This document shows, piece by piece, positions 34,901 to 43,735 of a stretch of 64,000 nucleotides of DNA. Location of the stretch: contig NC_133777.1 of NCBI RefSeq assembly GCF_003597395.2, positions 9,397,063 to 9,461,062 on the forward strand, in the 5' to 3' direction. The notes under the pieces were generated by a model that was not told the origin of the DNA, made no database searches, and saw nothing but the letters and a program-made list of their open reading frames with translations. The DNA comes from Chelonoidis abingdonii. Its lineage: Eukaryota; Chordata; Testudines; Testudinidae. Both the position numbers and the translations under genes were made by a program. Each line of letters begins with the position of its first letter. The first letter of the stretch is position 1.

Positions 34901-37419
34901 CTAATGCATTTCCTTGCTATTACTTACAATTTCTGTAATTTTAGATGCATCATTTCAGTAGGAGCTGGATTACCTGCTTGGTCTCTTTCTTTGTCTCAAG
35001 AGGGAACACACAGAAAGCACAAACAAAACCTCCCCCCTCACCCAGATTTGAATTTATTGTCTTTCCCCATTGGTCCTTCTGGTCAGGTGCCAACTAGGTT
35101 AATGGAACTGATTAACCCCTTACACATAAGTGATTTTGTACCTCTGACCAGGAGCAATTTGATGTTATCGCATACATAAAGGTTTTTACCCTTCCCTTTA
35201 TATTTATGACACCATTTGACACAGTCTCTTCCCCATCCAAACTCATCCCAAGATGCATTCCTGCCTGAAATAGGGCAGTTCAGCCATTCTTCAGGACATC
35301 CTCTGTAGAGGTCAGTAAGGGCTCTGGTGCTGCGAAGCAACCCCTGACTTTGCTTTCATGAAGTTCCCATGAAGTCATGTGGAGAAAGGATAGAATTTTG
35401 ATCTTGAACTGAAATTCCCCCATATGGCAAGGGGCTGAGTAATTGTTAGATCATTAGTGTGGCAATACGACTTATTTTCTAAACCAGATCATGTTTCTGT
35501 ACCTGAAAACTGAGCATGTTCTTTACAAAAAAAAAAAAGGACATTTCTGGTGAAGTCACCCCTGGGGTAGCTCTGCTGATGTCAATGGAGTTACAGCAGG
35601 CAAGAATTTGTGTCTCAGTTCCTGCATAAATGCTCATGTGCTTGTATCTGGAACCAGGTTCAGTAAAGAGAACAAAGAGACGATGGATCCTTATATGTAC
35701 CTGCCCTTTGGAGCTGGACCCAGGAACTGCCTTGGAATGAGGTTTGCTCTCCTCTCCATAAAAGTTGCGATTGCCAGTCTGCTGCAGAATTTCACATTCA
35801 GACCCTGCAAAGAAACTCCGGTGAGAAATCCAGATTTATATGCAGTTATTTACAAAAACAGTTAATATAAAACTGCCTCAATTTATTTGGCTAGAACAGT
35901 GGAATATAGTGCAAGATAAATACACAACACAAGATGCAAAATGAACAGGTACAATACACGGCAGACTATACACCATATTTAATGTACATAATGAGAAGTA
36001 GTCTGAAGTTTACAATGGAATATTCTGAAAGGGAAAAGAGACTGTCTAGGAGAGGGAGAAAGATTAATCAGTTTTAGTGGAAACCTTCAATCAGGTACAT
36101 TAGTTGATATCAGCATATAGTGTTCCATACAGAAATGAAATGGCTTGACTCATATATAGTTACACTATCAATGAGTCCTTGTTTTTGTGTTCAAGTTCCT
36201 AGGCAGCTTAAGGTGAGGTTTCTGCAAATCATGGCTCATCCTTCATCTATTTAGTAAAGTGGCCTCTTTGAGGTCCAAATCCCTTTTGCTTAGTTGCCTA
36301 TGTAACATTTCCCTAAGAAAGCAATGGCTCGAGTCAAAATATTGCCAGACTTCCAATGTAAAGTTATAACCTGCTTTGACAAATATTAAGATCATAGGCT
36401 TTAAACATTTTTAGCAGTAAACAACCTCTTGTTGAGATGAACACTACATATCTGAAAGCCAAAGGTCTTCACAAAGCATAACCAGGAGTACTATAACGCA
36501 GACATACTATGACACAGACATATTAGACTCTTGATGAAATCCTTTCTCTGTCATTCCCTGGAACTAGGAACTTTTCTATTCAGAAATGCACATTTATCTC
36601 CTTCCCTGAACATCATGGAGAAATATTTAGTTGTGAGTCATGGAGCCAAAGGATGCAAGGGACTGTAAGAATGATCATAAATAATTAATCTCCACAAATA
36701 GCATTTCAGTAGGTGCCCATATGATCATCCAAAAGTATTCTCTCGGACAATTGGTTATAGGAAGGCAAGTGAATGTTTGTTATTGGTTCATTTAGTTTCA
36801 TCAGGACCCAACTCACTTCCTTTCAGTAGGACTACACAGAAAGAGACCATTCTACCCAAAGGCAGTGATATATATGCTGATAGTTTTAATTTTACCTTCA
36901 CCAAATCCTACCAAAATGTTAATGGAATTCTGTGAATTGCAAAATAAGCCATTTGGATATGTGGTTTGGTTCAAGCCTACCTCTACCCAAAAATCAGGCA
37001 AACCTATTCAATACGAGTTTCATTTAGAGATTTTGGCTTAGTTTAAACCTACAAGTCAACTAAACCAGTGGTAGAGGGAGGTCTGTGAACTCCAGGAGAT
37101 TCGCATGAAGTCACTGTGAACTGAAACATCTATGTTTAGCACAAATCTTGTTGTAAACTTCAAACAGGGAAAACCGAAGACCTGTGACACAGATATACAA
37201 GGGTTTGTGTTCCTGAGTAGGCCAGAAACAGTCCTATTCCCAAGGACAAAATGCCTCTGTCCTATATCCCCTTTTTATCTGTCTTTTATTCAGTGGGATC
37301 TAAATGACCTTCTTTAATTACTGCAGATACCTCTCAAACTGAGTTCAAAAGGATTTATTACTCCAATGGAACCTATCATTCTGAAGTTGGTCCCCAGAAC
37401 CGCAGAATCGAAGGAGTAA
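16878..37419 (+). CDS. CYP3A: Gene B: complete cytochrome P450 3A-like
   Basis: A complete 13-exon CYP3A gene: 16878-16948, 22181-22274, 23570-23622, 25815-25914, 26301-26414, 26732-26820, 27274-27422, 30359-30486, 31180-31267, 32416-32576, 33459-33685, 35658-35820, 37327-37419. The total is 1530 bases (509 residues plus stop), close to the 503 residues of human CYP3A4. All introns are GT/AG and in phase. The N-terminus is an ER anchor, followed by the PGPTPLP hinge, the C-helix WKRIR (WxxxR), the I-helix GGYETTS, the K-helix SETLR, FRPERF, and the haem loop [10 protein letters not shown] with its cysteine at 35728-35730. Predicted microsomal monooxygenase for steroids and xenobiotics. It sits between duplicate gene A and pseudogene C. 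Confidence 0.95.
16949..17069 (+). other. Start of gene B intron 1
   Basis: Unremarkable intron sequence before a cluster of mobile elements; intron 1 is 5.2 kb. Confidence 0.5.
17070..17430. mobile_element. hAT-type MITE, 361 bp, exact 8-bp TSD
   Basis: Starts CAGGGGTTCTCAACC and ends GGTTGACAACCACTG. It is flanked by exact 8-base repeats CTGTAGGA at 17062-17069 and 17431-17438. No coding capacity. Confidence 0.85.
17439..17640. mobile_element. GC-rich hAT-like MITE fragment
   Basis: CGGCTCCGGTGGACCTCCCG, GGACCAGTGGACCCTCCACA and GGCAGAGTGCCCCCCG closely match the element at 54451-54710 (same family). Left and right ends are not intact. Confidence 0.55.
17815..18120. mobile_element. CR1-type LINE fragment
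   Basis: Contains TTTTAAGGCCCGAAGGGGCC, ATTATGATCATCTAG, CATAACTTC, GAGAATTCACCACAT and TTATTTCTAGTCTGAATTT in the order seen in turtle CR1 copies. No open reading frame. Confidence 0.65.
18121..19050 (+). repeat. LTR-like region with tandem segments and (TG)n
   Basis: Imperfectly repeated text (ATCTTTAT.ACATTGCA and GTTATTTTGTATT) occurs twice at 18150-18265. A (TG)n run lies at 18892-18908, an 18-base perfect palindrome at 18926-18943, and AATAAATGTGGCG near 18970, with a possible LTR end GTACAACA near 19034. I found no matching target duplication, so the LTR reading is tentative. Confidence 0.3.
19051..20559. other. Gene B intron 1, middle
   Basis: Positions 19078-19200 resemble an old amniote retroposon text (TTACAATAGCACCTAGAAT, AGATTGTAAACTCTGTGAGG). 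The rest is AT-rich intron with no gene recognised. Confidence 0.4.
20560..20706 (+). repeat. Ancient MIR-like fragment
   Basis: TATCTCACAGCAAGTCAGTA, AACAGTCCCAGAAATAGAGC and ATCTCCTAACTCACAGGCTT follow the order of a MIR/CORE-SINE-type copy. It is directly followed by the tRNA-derived SINE at 20710. Confidence 0.5.
20710..20870 (+). mobile_element. tRNA-derived SINE (tortoise/turtle type) with CR1 tail
   Basis: The head GGATAGCTCAGTGGTTTGAG contains a pol III A box (TAGCTCAGTGG) and AGTTCAATCC serves as B box. The tail GACCTCCTGAGGTCCCTTCC, then ATTCTATGA, is the CR1 LINE 3' end used for mobilisation. This head-plus-tail combination is that of turtle SINEs and is the best taxonomic clue in the window. 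It is a SINE, not a tRNA gene. Confidence 0.8.
20871..22180. other. Gene B intron 1, right part
   Basis: No gene or confident repeat seen. The region ends in a pyrimidine-rich tract before the exon 2 acceptor. Confidence 0.4.
22181..22274 (+). CDS. CYP3A: Gene B exon 2
   Basis: 94 bases, as in mammalian CYP3A. It reads [20 protein letters not shown], then [11 protein letters not shown]; the proline-rich hinge PGPTPLP follows the anchor. Acceptor TTTTACAG, donor GTAAGT. Confidence 0.92.
22275..22922 (+). other. Gene B intron 2, left part
   Basis: Intronic, no gene seen. The 120-codon open frame at 22506-22868 has no recognisable domain. Confidence 0.4.
22923..23233. mobile_element. hAT-type MITE, 311 bp
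   Basis: Starts CAGGGGTCGGCAACC and ends GGTTGCCTACGCCTG. It is flanked by TAGTAGAA (22915-22922) and TGGTAGAA (23234-23241). The interior is AT-rich. Confidence 0.75.
23570..23622 (+). CDS. CYP3A: Gene B exon 3
   Basis: 53 bases, as in mammals. It reads [18 protein letters not shown]. Acceptor TTTTGCAG, donor GTGAGT. Confidence 0.92.
23750..23910 (+). mobile_element. CR1-type LINE fragment
   Basis: AACATAAGAACATAAGAGC, then GGGTCAGACCAAAGGTCCAT, CTAGCCCAGTATCTGTCT and GTGGCCAATGCCAGGTGCCC: the classic text of a CR1 3' region. Confidence 0.75.
23911..25814 (+). other. Gene B intron 3
   Basis: 24420-24560 resembles an ancient amniote retroposon (CCCAGTCATGGCCCAGGACC, then TGCAAACACAGAACAAAAAG). 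24590-24780 is strongly pyrimidine-rich, as is intron 3 of gene C. 25390-25570 is a CR1 piece (GAGAGGTTAAGGAACGGAGT, AACTAGGAGGAATGGG). No gene seen. Confidence 0.5.
25815..25914 (+). CDS. CYP3A: Gene B exon 4
   Basis: 100 bases. It reads [20 protein letters not shown], then [13 protein letters not shown]. The matching exon of gene C has a stop where this one has the cysteine of KECY. Confidence 0.92.
26301..26414 (+). CDS. CYP3A: Gene B exon 5, C-helix
   Basis: 114 bases. It reads [20 protein letters not shown], then [23 protein letters not shown] is the WxxxR haem-propionate contact of the C helix. Acceptor CCCCTAG, donor GTAAAA. Confidence 0.92.
26732..26820 (+). CDS. CYP3A: Gene B exon 6
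   Basis: 89 bases. It reads [20 protein letters not shown], then EKDEPIAVK. Acceptor TATTTCAG, donor GTGAGT. Confidence 0.92.
27274..27422 (+). CDS. CYP3A: Gene B exon 7
   Basis: 149 bases. It reads [20 protein letters not shown], then [20 protein letters not shown] and FFSPFFILI. The VFGAYSMD and TSFGV motifs are hallmarks of CYP3A exon 7. Gene A exon 7 (1-86) and the broken gene C exon 7 are its paralogues. Confidence 0.93.
27423..28024 (+). other. Gene B intron 7, left part
   Basis: Contains a CR1 tail piece at 27595-27640 (GACTAGATGACCTCCTAGGT, CCCTTCCAGTTCTATGATT). Otherwise unremarkable. 28003-28024 forms the left part of the 92-base segment copied to 29074. Confidence 0.5.
28025..28307. 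mobile_element. TIR MITE, about 283 bp (CTACACT ends)
   Basis: The left end GGCCACGTCTACACTAC pairs with the right end AGTGTAGACCAGCCC. The interior is rich in ATCGAT and GTCGAC-like text, a common turtle MITE family. It shares terminal CGTCTACACTA with the larger element at 13596-15594. Confidence 0.65.
28308..28893 (+). other. Gene B intron 7, middle
   Basis: 28780-28880 aligns with gene A intron 7 near 520-590 (GGAGGAATGTCYTGC..). The open frame at 28511-28849 has no recognisable domain. Confidence 0.4.
28894..29640. repeat. Composite repeat insertion with 75-bp tandem units
   Basis: Starts CAGGGCCGGATTAATGCAGG and interrupts sequence that is continuous in gene A. It contains a perfect 23-base tandem duplication (29030-29052 and 29053-29075), an exact 92-base copy of 28003-28094 (at 29074-29165), and about 75-base tandem units at 29410-29625 built on CTCCTGCACCCCAACCTCCT. 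Open frames here follow the repeat periodicity. Confidence 0.6.
29074..29165 (+). repeat. Exact 92-bp copy of 28003-28094
   Basis: Base-for-base identical to 28003-28094, offset by 1071. The source includes 22 bases of flanking intron DNA as well as the first 70 bases of the MITE, so it is not a transposition product. Confidence 0.9.
29641..30358 (+). other. Gene B intron 7, right part
   Basis: AT-rich up to about 29840, then unremarkable to the exon 8 acceptor. No gene seen. Confidence 0.4.
30359..30486 (+). CDS. CYP3A: Gene B exon 8
   Basis: 128 bases. It reads [20 protein letters not shown], then [20 protein letters not shown] and RR. Acceptor CTCTAG, donor GTAAGG. Confidence 0.92.
30487..31179 (+). 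other. Gene B intron 8
   Basis: Similar in patches to gene A intron 8 (1032-1838). No repeat or gene recognised. Confidence 0.45.
31180..31267 (+). CDS. CYP3A: Gene B exon 9
   Basis: 88 bases. It reads [20 protein letters not shown], then SNGLGHPNK. It has the same 7-codon extension over the mammalian exon as genes A and D. Confidence 0.92.
31268..32415 (+). other. Gene B intron 9
   Basis: No gene recognised. The minisatellite-bearing transposon of gene A intron 9 is absent here. Confidence 0.45.
32416..32576 (+). CDS. CYP3A: Gene B exon 10, I-helix
   Basis: 161 bases. It reads [20 protein letters not shown], then [20 protein letters not shown] and [20 protein letters not shown] keeps the catalytic acid-alcohol pair. 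It differs from gene A at 31 of 161 bases. Confidence 0.93.
32577..33458 (+). other. Gene B intron 10
   Basis: Unremarkable intron. The open frame at 32987-33241 has no recognised domain. Confidence 0.4.
33459..33685 (+). CDS. CYP3A: Gene B exon 11, K-helix
   Basis: 227 bases. It contains [11 protein letters not shown] (ExxR), [12 protein letters not shown] and [17 protein letters not shown]. It differs from gene A at about 31 of 227 bases, with a 36-base identical run across [11 protein letters not shown]. Confidence 0.93.
33686..34367 (+). other. Gene B intron 11, left part
   Basis: Intronic. Positions about 34300-34367 may be leader sequence of the retroviral element that follows on the minus strand. 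Confidence 0.4.
34368..34385 (-). other. Possible retroviral primer-binding site (tRNA-Leu type)
   Basis: On the minus strand this reads TGGTGTCAGAAATGAATT, two bases after the LTR end TGTCA. The first 11 bases match the complement of a tRNA-Leu 3' end, the primer known for ERV-L-like elements; the remainder has diverged. Inferred. Confidence 0.45.
34388..35211 (-). mobile_element. Antisense ERV 5' LTR, about 824 bp
   Basis: On the minus strand it begins TGTCATAAATATAAAGGG at 35211 and ends AAGTGTCA at 34388, followed two bases later by the putative primer-binding site. An AATAAAG lies on the minus strand near 34725. No gag, pol or env sequence follows; the interior appears lost, so no second LTR or target duplication can be tested. 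It lies in intron 11 of gene B, opposite to the gene, and is missing from gene A. Confidence 0.6.
35212..35657 (+). other. Gene B intron 11, right part
   Basis: Includes an A12 run at 35527-35538. No gene seen. Confidence 0.4.
35658..35820 (+). CDS. CYP3A: Gene B exon 12, haem-binding loop
   Basis: 163 bases. [18 protein letters not shown] carries the cysteine haem ligand at 35728-35730. It is about 94% identical to gene A exon 12, far above neighbouring exons. Confidence 0.95.
35821..37326 (+). other. Gene B intron 12
   Basis: Patchily similar to gene A intron 12, without the solo LTR found there. No gene recognised. Confidence 0.5.
37327..37419 (+). CDS. CYP3A: Gene B exon 13 with stop
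   Basis: It reads [20 protein letters not shown], then [10 protein letters not shown], with TAA at 37417-37419. Acceptor ACTGCAG. Confidence 0.93.
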   Translation: MPLKLSSKGFITPMEPIILKLVPRTAESKE

Positions 37420-38530
37420 AATCCAGTGGAGTTTTATAGCAGCTCTTCAGAGGCCAACGGCTGCATTACCAACAGATACTTTACACGTTCTTCTGGGAAT
37501 CTGATGTAGGCACAGAAGAGTTTAATTCAGAAGAAGATTGCTAAATATTTGCAGAAAAGCATGACTAGAGAGACAGAGAGAGACAAAGTGGGTGAGATAA
37601 GGAACCATTGGACTATATGCTAACTACTTATGCTAAACTATGTGTTCAATGTTGTATTTAGCTGTGACACTCATGAGTACCTTTCCCAGGCCTGGAGAGG
37701 AGTTCCATGTAGCTGGAAAGCTCATCTTTCACCAACAAAAGTTGGTCCAATACAAGATATTACCTCACCTACCTTGTCTCTCTAATATCCTGGGATCAAT
37801 ATGGCTACAACACCACTGCATACAAAAAGCATGTTTGTCAAAAATGTAATCTGAGTCATTGGACAGTAATTATACAGTAAATAGCTTTTCTAATTCTGAT
37901 TGTATAAAATATATTTACAAAGTAAAGTTTCCACTAAAGAGCAGCACCTCATTCACAAAGTTATCTTCTGCTACCTGGTCTACAGTAAGGAATTTAATCA
38001 AGTCTGAACAGAGTTGTCAGCAATTGCATTAGCTGAATGGGCTTGGAACACAATTTAGCAGTAAGCAGGGACAAGGGCAAACCATGCTCAGTATTGTGTT
38101 AGCTAATTAAACTCAACCACACCTAACCCTTGTTGACAGACATGACTGCTGGCAACTGTGCTGAGTCAGGCGCTGTTAAACTTCAGATCAGGCCAGGTCT
38201 GACTCTCTTCTAGCGGTACTCCTTCCCAAAAGGGAGAAAAGTACAGTCTCTTTCAAGATGCAGAAGAGACTTGTTTGATACCAACAGGAATCAGTTATTC
38301 TTTATTATTGAGTGGGAATAGAGGTGACGGAAAGTGGGTGAGTGACAAGGTTCTTTTTGATGTATTGATATTTTAAGCATAGTGCAAATAATTCTTGTTT
38401 GGATACAGTTATACAAATAAACTGGTTGCAGTGAGGCTATATGCTGCTAACTAATCGCTTGTATAATGCATCTATTGTGTAAAGTGGTAATTTACAGAGA
38501 TGACAGAAATCAATAAAAATATGCTGATCA
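37420..38530 (+). other. Gene B 3' UTR
   Basis: Probable 3' UTR with candidate poly(A) signals AATAAA at 38416-38421 and 38512-38517. The second aligns with the CATAAA of gene A. No other feature. Confidence 0.55.
38512..38517 (+). terminator. Poly(A) signal AATAAA of gene B
   Basis: Canonical hexamer about 1.1 kb after the stop, in a stretch conserved between the A and B flanks. Cleavage position not visible. Confidence 0.5.
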
Positions 38531-41500
38531 GAGCTCATTCGTCTGTTTTATATTATAAATGAGTTCATCACTTCTTGTCATTTGAAAGAAATATGCAGTC
38601 TTGACTGCTGAAATTATTAATATATAGCATTTTCGACTCAATTCAATCTCTGGTAAACTTGATCACTTATCTTGCTCAAAATCTAAACAAAAACATTTGT
38701 TTTACATATAATACAACTTCCACATACCTTGATGAATGATATTGCATTAGGCAAATATTTGATAATTTGAGCAATGGCTATAGGAAGTTCCCATTTAATT
38801 AACAGAGAAGACCAATTGTCTTATGGGTTTTCATTCAGACTATAAACAAGATAAACTATAGTGGAAATTTGTGTTTAGACATTGTTACTGACATTCAGAG
38901 CATTGGCATGTGTGTGCTAAACAATCTGTGATGAGAGTCTTCATTATTGTATGGATGTCAAGAGTAATTGCTTAGTTCAGTCAAAGCAATAGGAATGGAC
39001 TTAATCTAATAAACTACTTACGCACTGTACTACTAATTTCTTTTCTATCTTGTAATCCACTTGGTCAAATGAATGAAGTAAATATGATAAAAAGCCTTTT
39101 AGACATATTTGATATGTCATTTCCCGCAAGACCACCTCTTGTTTCGCTTGTTATGGTAATGGGCACAATAGTCACCACAGTCGTCACAAAATATATCACT
39201 ACACTTGTATTTTGGGCAAGAAATGCTTCCTGTATTTCTGGCTAGAACCTCATGAAGATGTTGTTCCTTAATCAAGTGAAGCAGTTGCTGTTCTGTCAAC
39301 ATCCTTTTGGTCTCATGATGTTCTACAGATGAGCTTCCCCTGGAATACCTCACAAACTAAAGGAAAAAATAGTCCATGCTCTTGTATTTCCCACATCACT
39401 TTTCAAATACAGTGTTTTCTTCAAGGTGCAAGACTGTTGTGCTTTGTCATGTACTGTACTTTCACACTTCTGTCCCTGAATCTATACCTACACACCAACC
39501 CCTGCACTCAAAATGGATTTCAGCATGAATATGTCTACTGGTAGCCTCTCTTTGACACCTTCAGAAACAATCACAGGAACCCGATGGAACGCTAGTTTCT
39601 GTTAACATCAGTATTAACTAGCTATGATCAGTAGCGCCCAGATACCATTGTAATGGATGCTCTAGAAATGTACAGACAGATTCCAGACTGTGGTTACCAT
39701 TGTTTGCCACAGGAAAACTATTACTATACAGCAGTTAAGCAAAGAGAATGATTCCTGTATTATAATTTTTTAAGTGTGTGGTCCTGAATATGCCCTACCA
39801 TTGTTAGTAGCTACTGTAAACAGGCCCCACCATCTTTTTATGACTTTGTATCTTGTATAAAGGACAATATATGGCTGTAGCTGTTTAATTGTACTATGAA
39901 AAAATTAACAAAACGACTTCAAACATTTCTCACTCATGCACGTTTCTTCTATCTAATTTCTTTACCCATTTTAATCAGAACTTGGAGAGGTTTTTCTTAA
40001 AATGAATGATGGAGGAGGATGCTGAGGAGTTTATTCTGTCTCACTCTGCAATAGAATTGTATAACAGAATATCCTCAAAATCTGTTTAAGTTCTTTCTAA
40101 CCTAGTAACAGCACTTTTTCTTCTTCTAGGAACTTTTTCACATATTTTTTGTCTCTTCTCTCCCACCCCAGTTGGTTATTTGATTACAGGGAATATCTTT
40201 TCTGTCTGGGTAAAAGCAGCTTACAAACAAAATGCATGGAAATATTTTTAACAACACTGCTGGAGAATCAGGCGCCCTTAGCCCATGTGGAGAGACAATG
40301 CTTTGTGTCACTCAACAGCCACTTCTTTGCTCGATTAAGGACCATCATCTTTCTTGGCCAGGATGCCACAGCCAACGAGATGCCCCCAAATAGAAGCAAG
40401 AACCAAAGAGGGAGAAATTAAAGTGTTACATGTAAAGGGTTCCATGGAGCCTCTGAAGACTCCCCTGGGGAAGATTAAAAAGGACTTCATTGATAAGAAA
40501 TTGTTGCCTGTGTCTTGGTATACACTCAAAACAGCAGACTTGAAAATACCGGAAAGGCAGCACTGTGTTGCTCAAACTGTCATTCATCTCAGGCAAGGAG
40601 TAAGAATAGCTTCAGCTAAAAGTGATGGGTAGGGACTCTAGCTCTTAAATGAGCAGGGAACCTCTCTCTTCTAGCATTTCACAAACCAGCCACATCAGTG
40701 CAAGGCACAAGTAGTGGCCAGTAAATAGTCAGAAGTGACCCATAAAACAGCAGCAAATGAAGAATGTTTCCCCCCCACACACACTCAGAAGAGTGCCAGA
40801 TTTTACCAGAACAGCCACTCCAGACACTATGAAGGAGAAAGAAAGATCAGGAATAGCAAAACATATCCAGCAAAAAACAAACAAACAAACAAACAAACCC
40901 TCCAAACCACATGTGGGGTAGTTAGCAGCTTCAGAAGAGGATTCACATGGCATCTAGTGATGAAAACATATGCTACTAAACAGGATAATTAGAATGAGAA
41001 ACTGTTAATCTAGCCACAACACAGTAAGAACAGCACAGGCATGGAGTCCATAAAAATGAAGTAAAGTAACTGTATTTGCTGCTTATGCTTTTCAGAATGA
41101 AAAATATGAATAATTCCTTGGTAAGGGTCAATTATAACCTGCCACCACTGGCACATGGGACTATATGTATTTTGGGGTAACAAGATAACATTAATAAGAT
41201 TCCTAGAAAGAAAATTAGAGCCACTGTGACTTAACTGCGTAACACTAATCTGACTATTCAGGCTGGCTCCTGCATATCCTGACTCTTTCCGGACTTCGCT
41301 TCCATGACTGAAGATGACACAGAAGTCCAAGAGTCACCATACTGAACCAACCAAAGCCTGGCTAGGCGCGTGATCTGAGAGCTCTATTGACTTTCAAGGA
41401 AGAGGGCCTGAATGGAGGAGTGGAGAGGGACTTGTGGTGTTGCAGAAATGCTAGTAAAGGCTGGGTACCTGTCATCTTCTAGTCTCTCAGCATTTGCAGA

Positions 41501-42395
41501 GGGATGGAAAAGGGTAAGTGTCAATAGCAGAAGTTTATGTTTACGGTTGTTCTTGCATTATCTTGGAGAATAGTTATTACTAGTGAAATATTAACTTAAA
41601 TGTAGATAAAGTGTTCATAATACACTTACAGTACAGGTCGTATATGGAGCCTTTGATCTTAAGTTCACAGGTACAATCCTGACTAGTGCCAATGATGTTT
41701 TCAAATTACTAACATTTTTATGCCTAGTCACTGAGCAGGATGAAATTAGATGATCATCTCTGTCCTTTTCCTAGAGTAAAGATTCCAGATCACAAAAACA
41801 AGCCACATGTTCCAGTCTCAACAGAGAAGGAGAGGACTGAATGGAACGGAATATAAACTCTGTTCTCAAACTCAGAGGTGGTCTTTGTGGGACCGGGTTG
41901 AAGGACATTGTCAGGACAGTGCCAGGTAGCTTGTACTAATTCTGGTCATATCTCGTTGATTTGAGGACACACAGAAGACTGACTGAAGTGCTAGTAATTT
42001 GATCCATTTCATTAGCACTTGAAGTTACCACAATTTTTAAGATTACTCTAAGTATACTTCTTACTTTTCAAGCTCCCTAGGTTGTATATAGACAGTTGTA
42101 ATCATTCTAATGCCTGTTATGAGAAGGAGCTTGCTGGGGAAGTACAGAATCTTTCTCACACCAGCATGGCAGAAAGAAAGTAACATTAGTAGGGGGATTT
42201 ACTGAGAAAAAGCAACTTGTGCACTCAGGAAAAAAGTTCTGAAATTGATCATTAAGCATCCCAAAACGGTGGTAGAAAAATCCTGTTGGACTCTGCTCTA
42301 TCTCCAAAATATACATTCTCAAGTCCTTTCACATGTCCGCAAAGTGTTGACAGAGCGACAGTGAGTCATATTGGAGTGGAAGCAAAAAGAAGCAC
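38531..42395. other. Intergenic B-C
   Basis: 38840-39125 aligns with the flank of gene A (10520-10800). A minus-strand open frame at 39117-39353 encodes a cysteine-rich 78-residue peptide that I do not recognise. An (AAAC)n microsatellite lies at 40874-40898. Open frames at 40149-40632 have no recognised domain. No confident gene. Confidence 0.4.
40874..40898. repeat. (AAAC)n microsatellite
   Basis: About six tandem AAAC units following a short A run. Confidence 0.8.
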
Positions 42396-42540
42396 CGTGC
42401 TTTTCATTTTAACCACAGACCCATGTGAGGTCAAGGAAAAGTAAAGAAGAGAGACTGAGAGGATAACAGAGAGAATGAAAATGAGCTTCCTTCTATAGAA
42501 ATCTGAATTCTTATTATGTTGCTAGCTCTGCTGGCACATC
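42396..42540 (+). pseudogene. CYP3A: Gene C promoter remnant and exon 1 relic
   Basis: ATGAGCTTCCTTCTATAG at 42481 aligns with ATGAACTTCCTTCCATAT of gene B exon 1, and now has an in-frame TAG after five codons. The preceding CATTTTAACC and AAGGAAAAGTAAAGAAGAGA align with the gene B leader, but the TATA-like GATAAAAT is gone. Confidence 0.6.
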
Positions 42541-43682
42541 AAATATAATTTTCCTTATTGCTTCTGAAAATGTGCTTTGCTGATGTTTTACTTTTGTTCT
42601 TGATGCAAAAACTTCTGACAGATTTGTCCAGGGGTGGGGGTCGGAAAGAGATGCTGGTCATTGCACTTATAGGGGTATAAGCCTGATGATTTTTTCCATT
42701 GACATTTTCTACAATCACATCCACACCCATAGATGAATACATATTGTAGTTTCTCCCTGTGCTTCCTCTTTTACTCATCCCATTTTTCTCTCCCCCTCCC
42801 ACCTGATCTAGTTTTCCCCTTCTTTTTCCTTCCCAAACTCCAATGTTGCTAGCAGTCCACGCCCTCTCCCTCCAATCACTCCTATGCTGCCAGTTGCACA
42901 TAAACAGAGCACTGAACCAACTGCCAGTCAAATGGCCACTCCTTTCACACTGCCTGAAACACATGAGCAGACCAGAGAGAGGAGCATGGATCAACTCAGG
43001 GCTGCCCAGGAGCTTCAGGGGGCTGAGGCAAAGGCGCCACCCGCTGCGGCGCTTATACTCACCCGGCGGCGGTCCGGGTCTTCGGCGGCACTTCAGTGGC
43101 AGGTCCTTCACTTGCTCCAGGTCTTCAGCGCCACTGAAGGACCCGCAGCAGGAGTGCCACCAAAGACCCGGAGCACTGCCGGGTGAGTGAAAATTAAAAA
43201 GGCCCCCGAGGAAAGGGAAGGGATTCTTGGCCAGGGCATGCAGGGCCCAGGGTAAATTGCCCCACTTGCCCCCCACTCCCGGTGGCTCTGGATCAACTGG
43301 GTTGCGTTTTTTAGTTCTTTATGCAATGATTAATGACTGATTACATGGTTTGCACATTCTCCTGCACTATAAAATACCATTTACATTACCCCTCCCCCCA
43401 GGTGTGAGGTAATTCCACACATTGCTAAGGGACTAGCATTGCCTGAGGGGAAAACCCTCCCGGGAACGCAACCTGGGTTTCCAGATTTCCAAGTTCATAT
43501 GGCAATCCAACTTTGCCTTCCTTTGAAATGTGCCTAGAGTCCGGTAAAGTGACTTACATGAGGTTTCCAGAGTTAAAGCAACACAACCCTTGTGCTGACT
43601 GAATAATTACAGCCCTTGTTGGTACAGGTCTGTTAGCTAACCCTGCTCATAAACCCAGTTCCCCTCCCCCACTTTCTTGCAG
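42541..43682. other. Between exon 1 and exon 3 relics of gene C
   Basis: No exon 2 found. It holds a hAT MITE at 42997-43290. The 245-codon minus-strand frame at 42539-43276 overlaps the MITE and the pseudogene and is not a gene. Confidence 0.5.
42997..43290. mobile_element. hAT-type MITE, 294 bp, exact 8-bp TSD
   Basis: Starts CAGGGCTGCCCAGG and ends CCGGTGGCTCTG. It is flanked by exact 8-base repeats GATCAACT at 42989-42996 and 43291-43298. The GC-rich interior contains inverted CTTCAGTGGC/GCCACTGAAG arms. Confidence 0.8.
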
Positions 43683-43735
43683 GGGCTTGTGAACTTCAGT
43701 GAGGAGTGTTTTCAGAAATATGGGGAAATCCTGGG
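43683..43735 (+). pseudogene. CYP3A: Gene C exon 3
   Basis: 53 bases, open, reading GLVNFSEECFQKYGEILG. Acceptor TCTTGCAG and donor GTGAGT are intact. It is the best-preserved piece of the pseudogene. Confidence 0.85.

Noticed and set aside
42539..43276. 245-codon minus-strand frame
   Set aside because: It overlaps the exon 1 relic of gene C antisense and a hAT MITE with exact target duplication; no domain.
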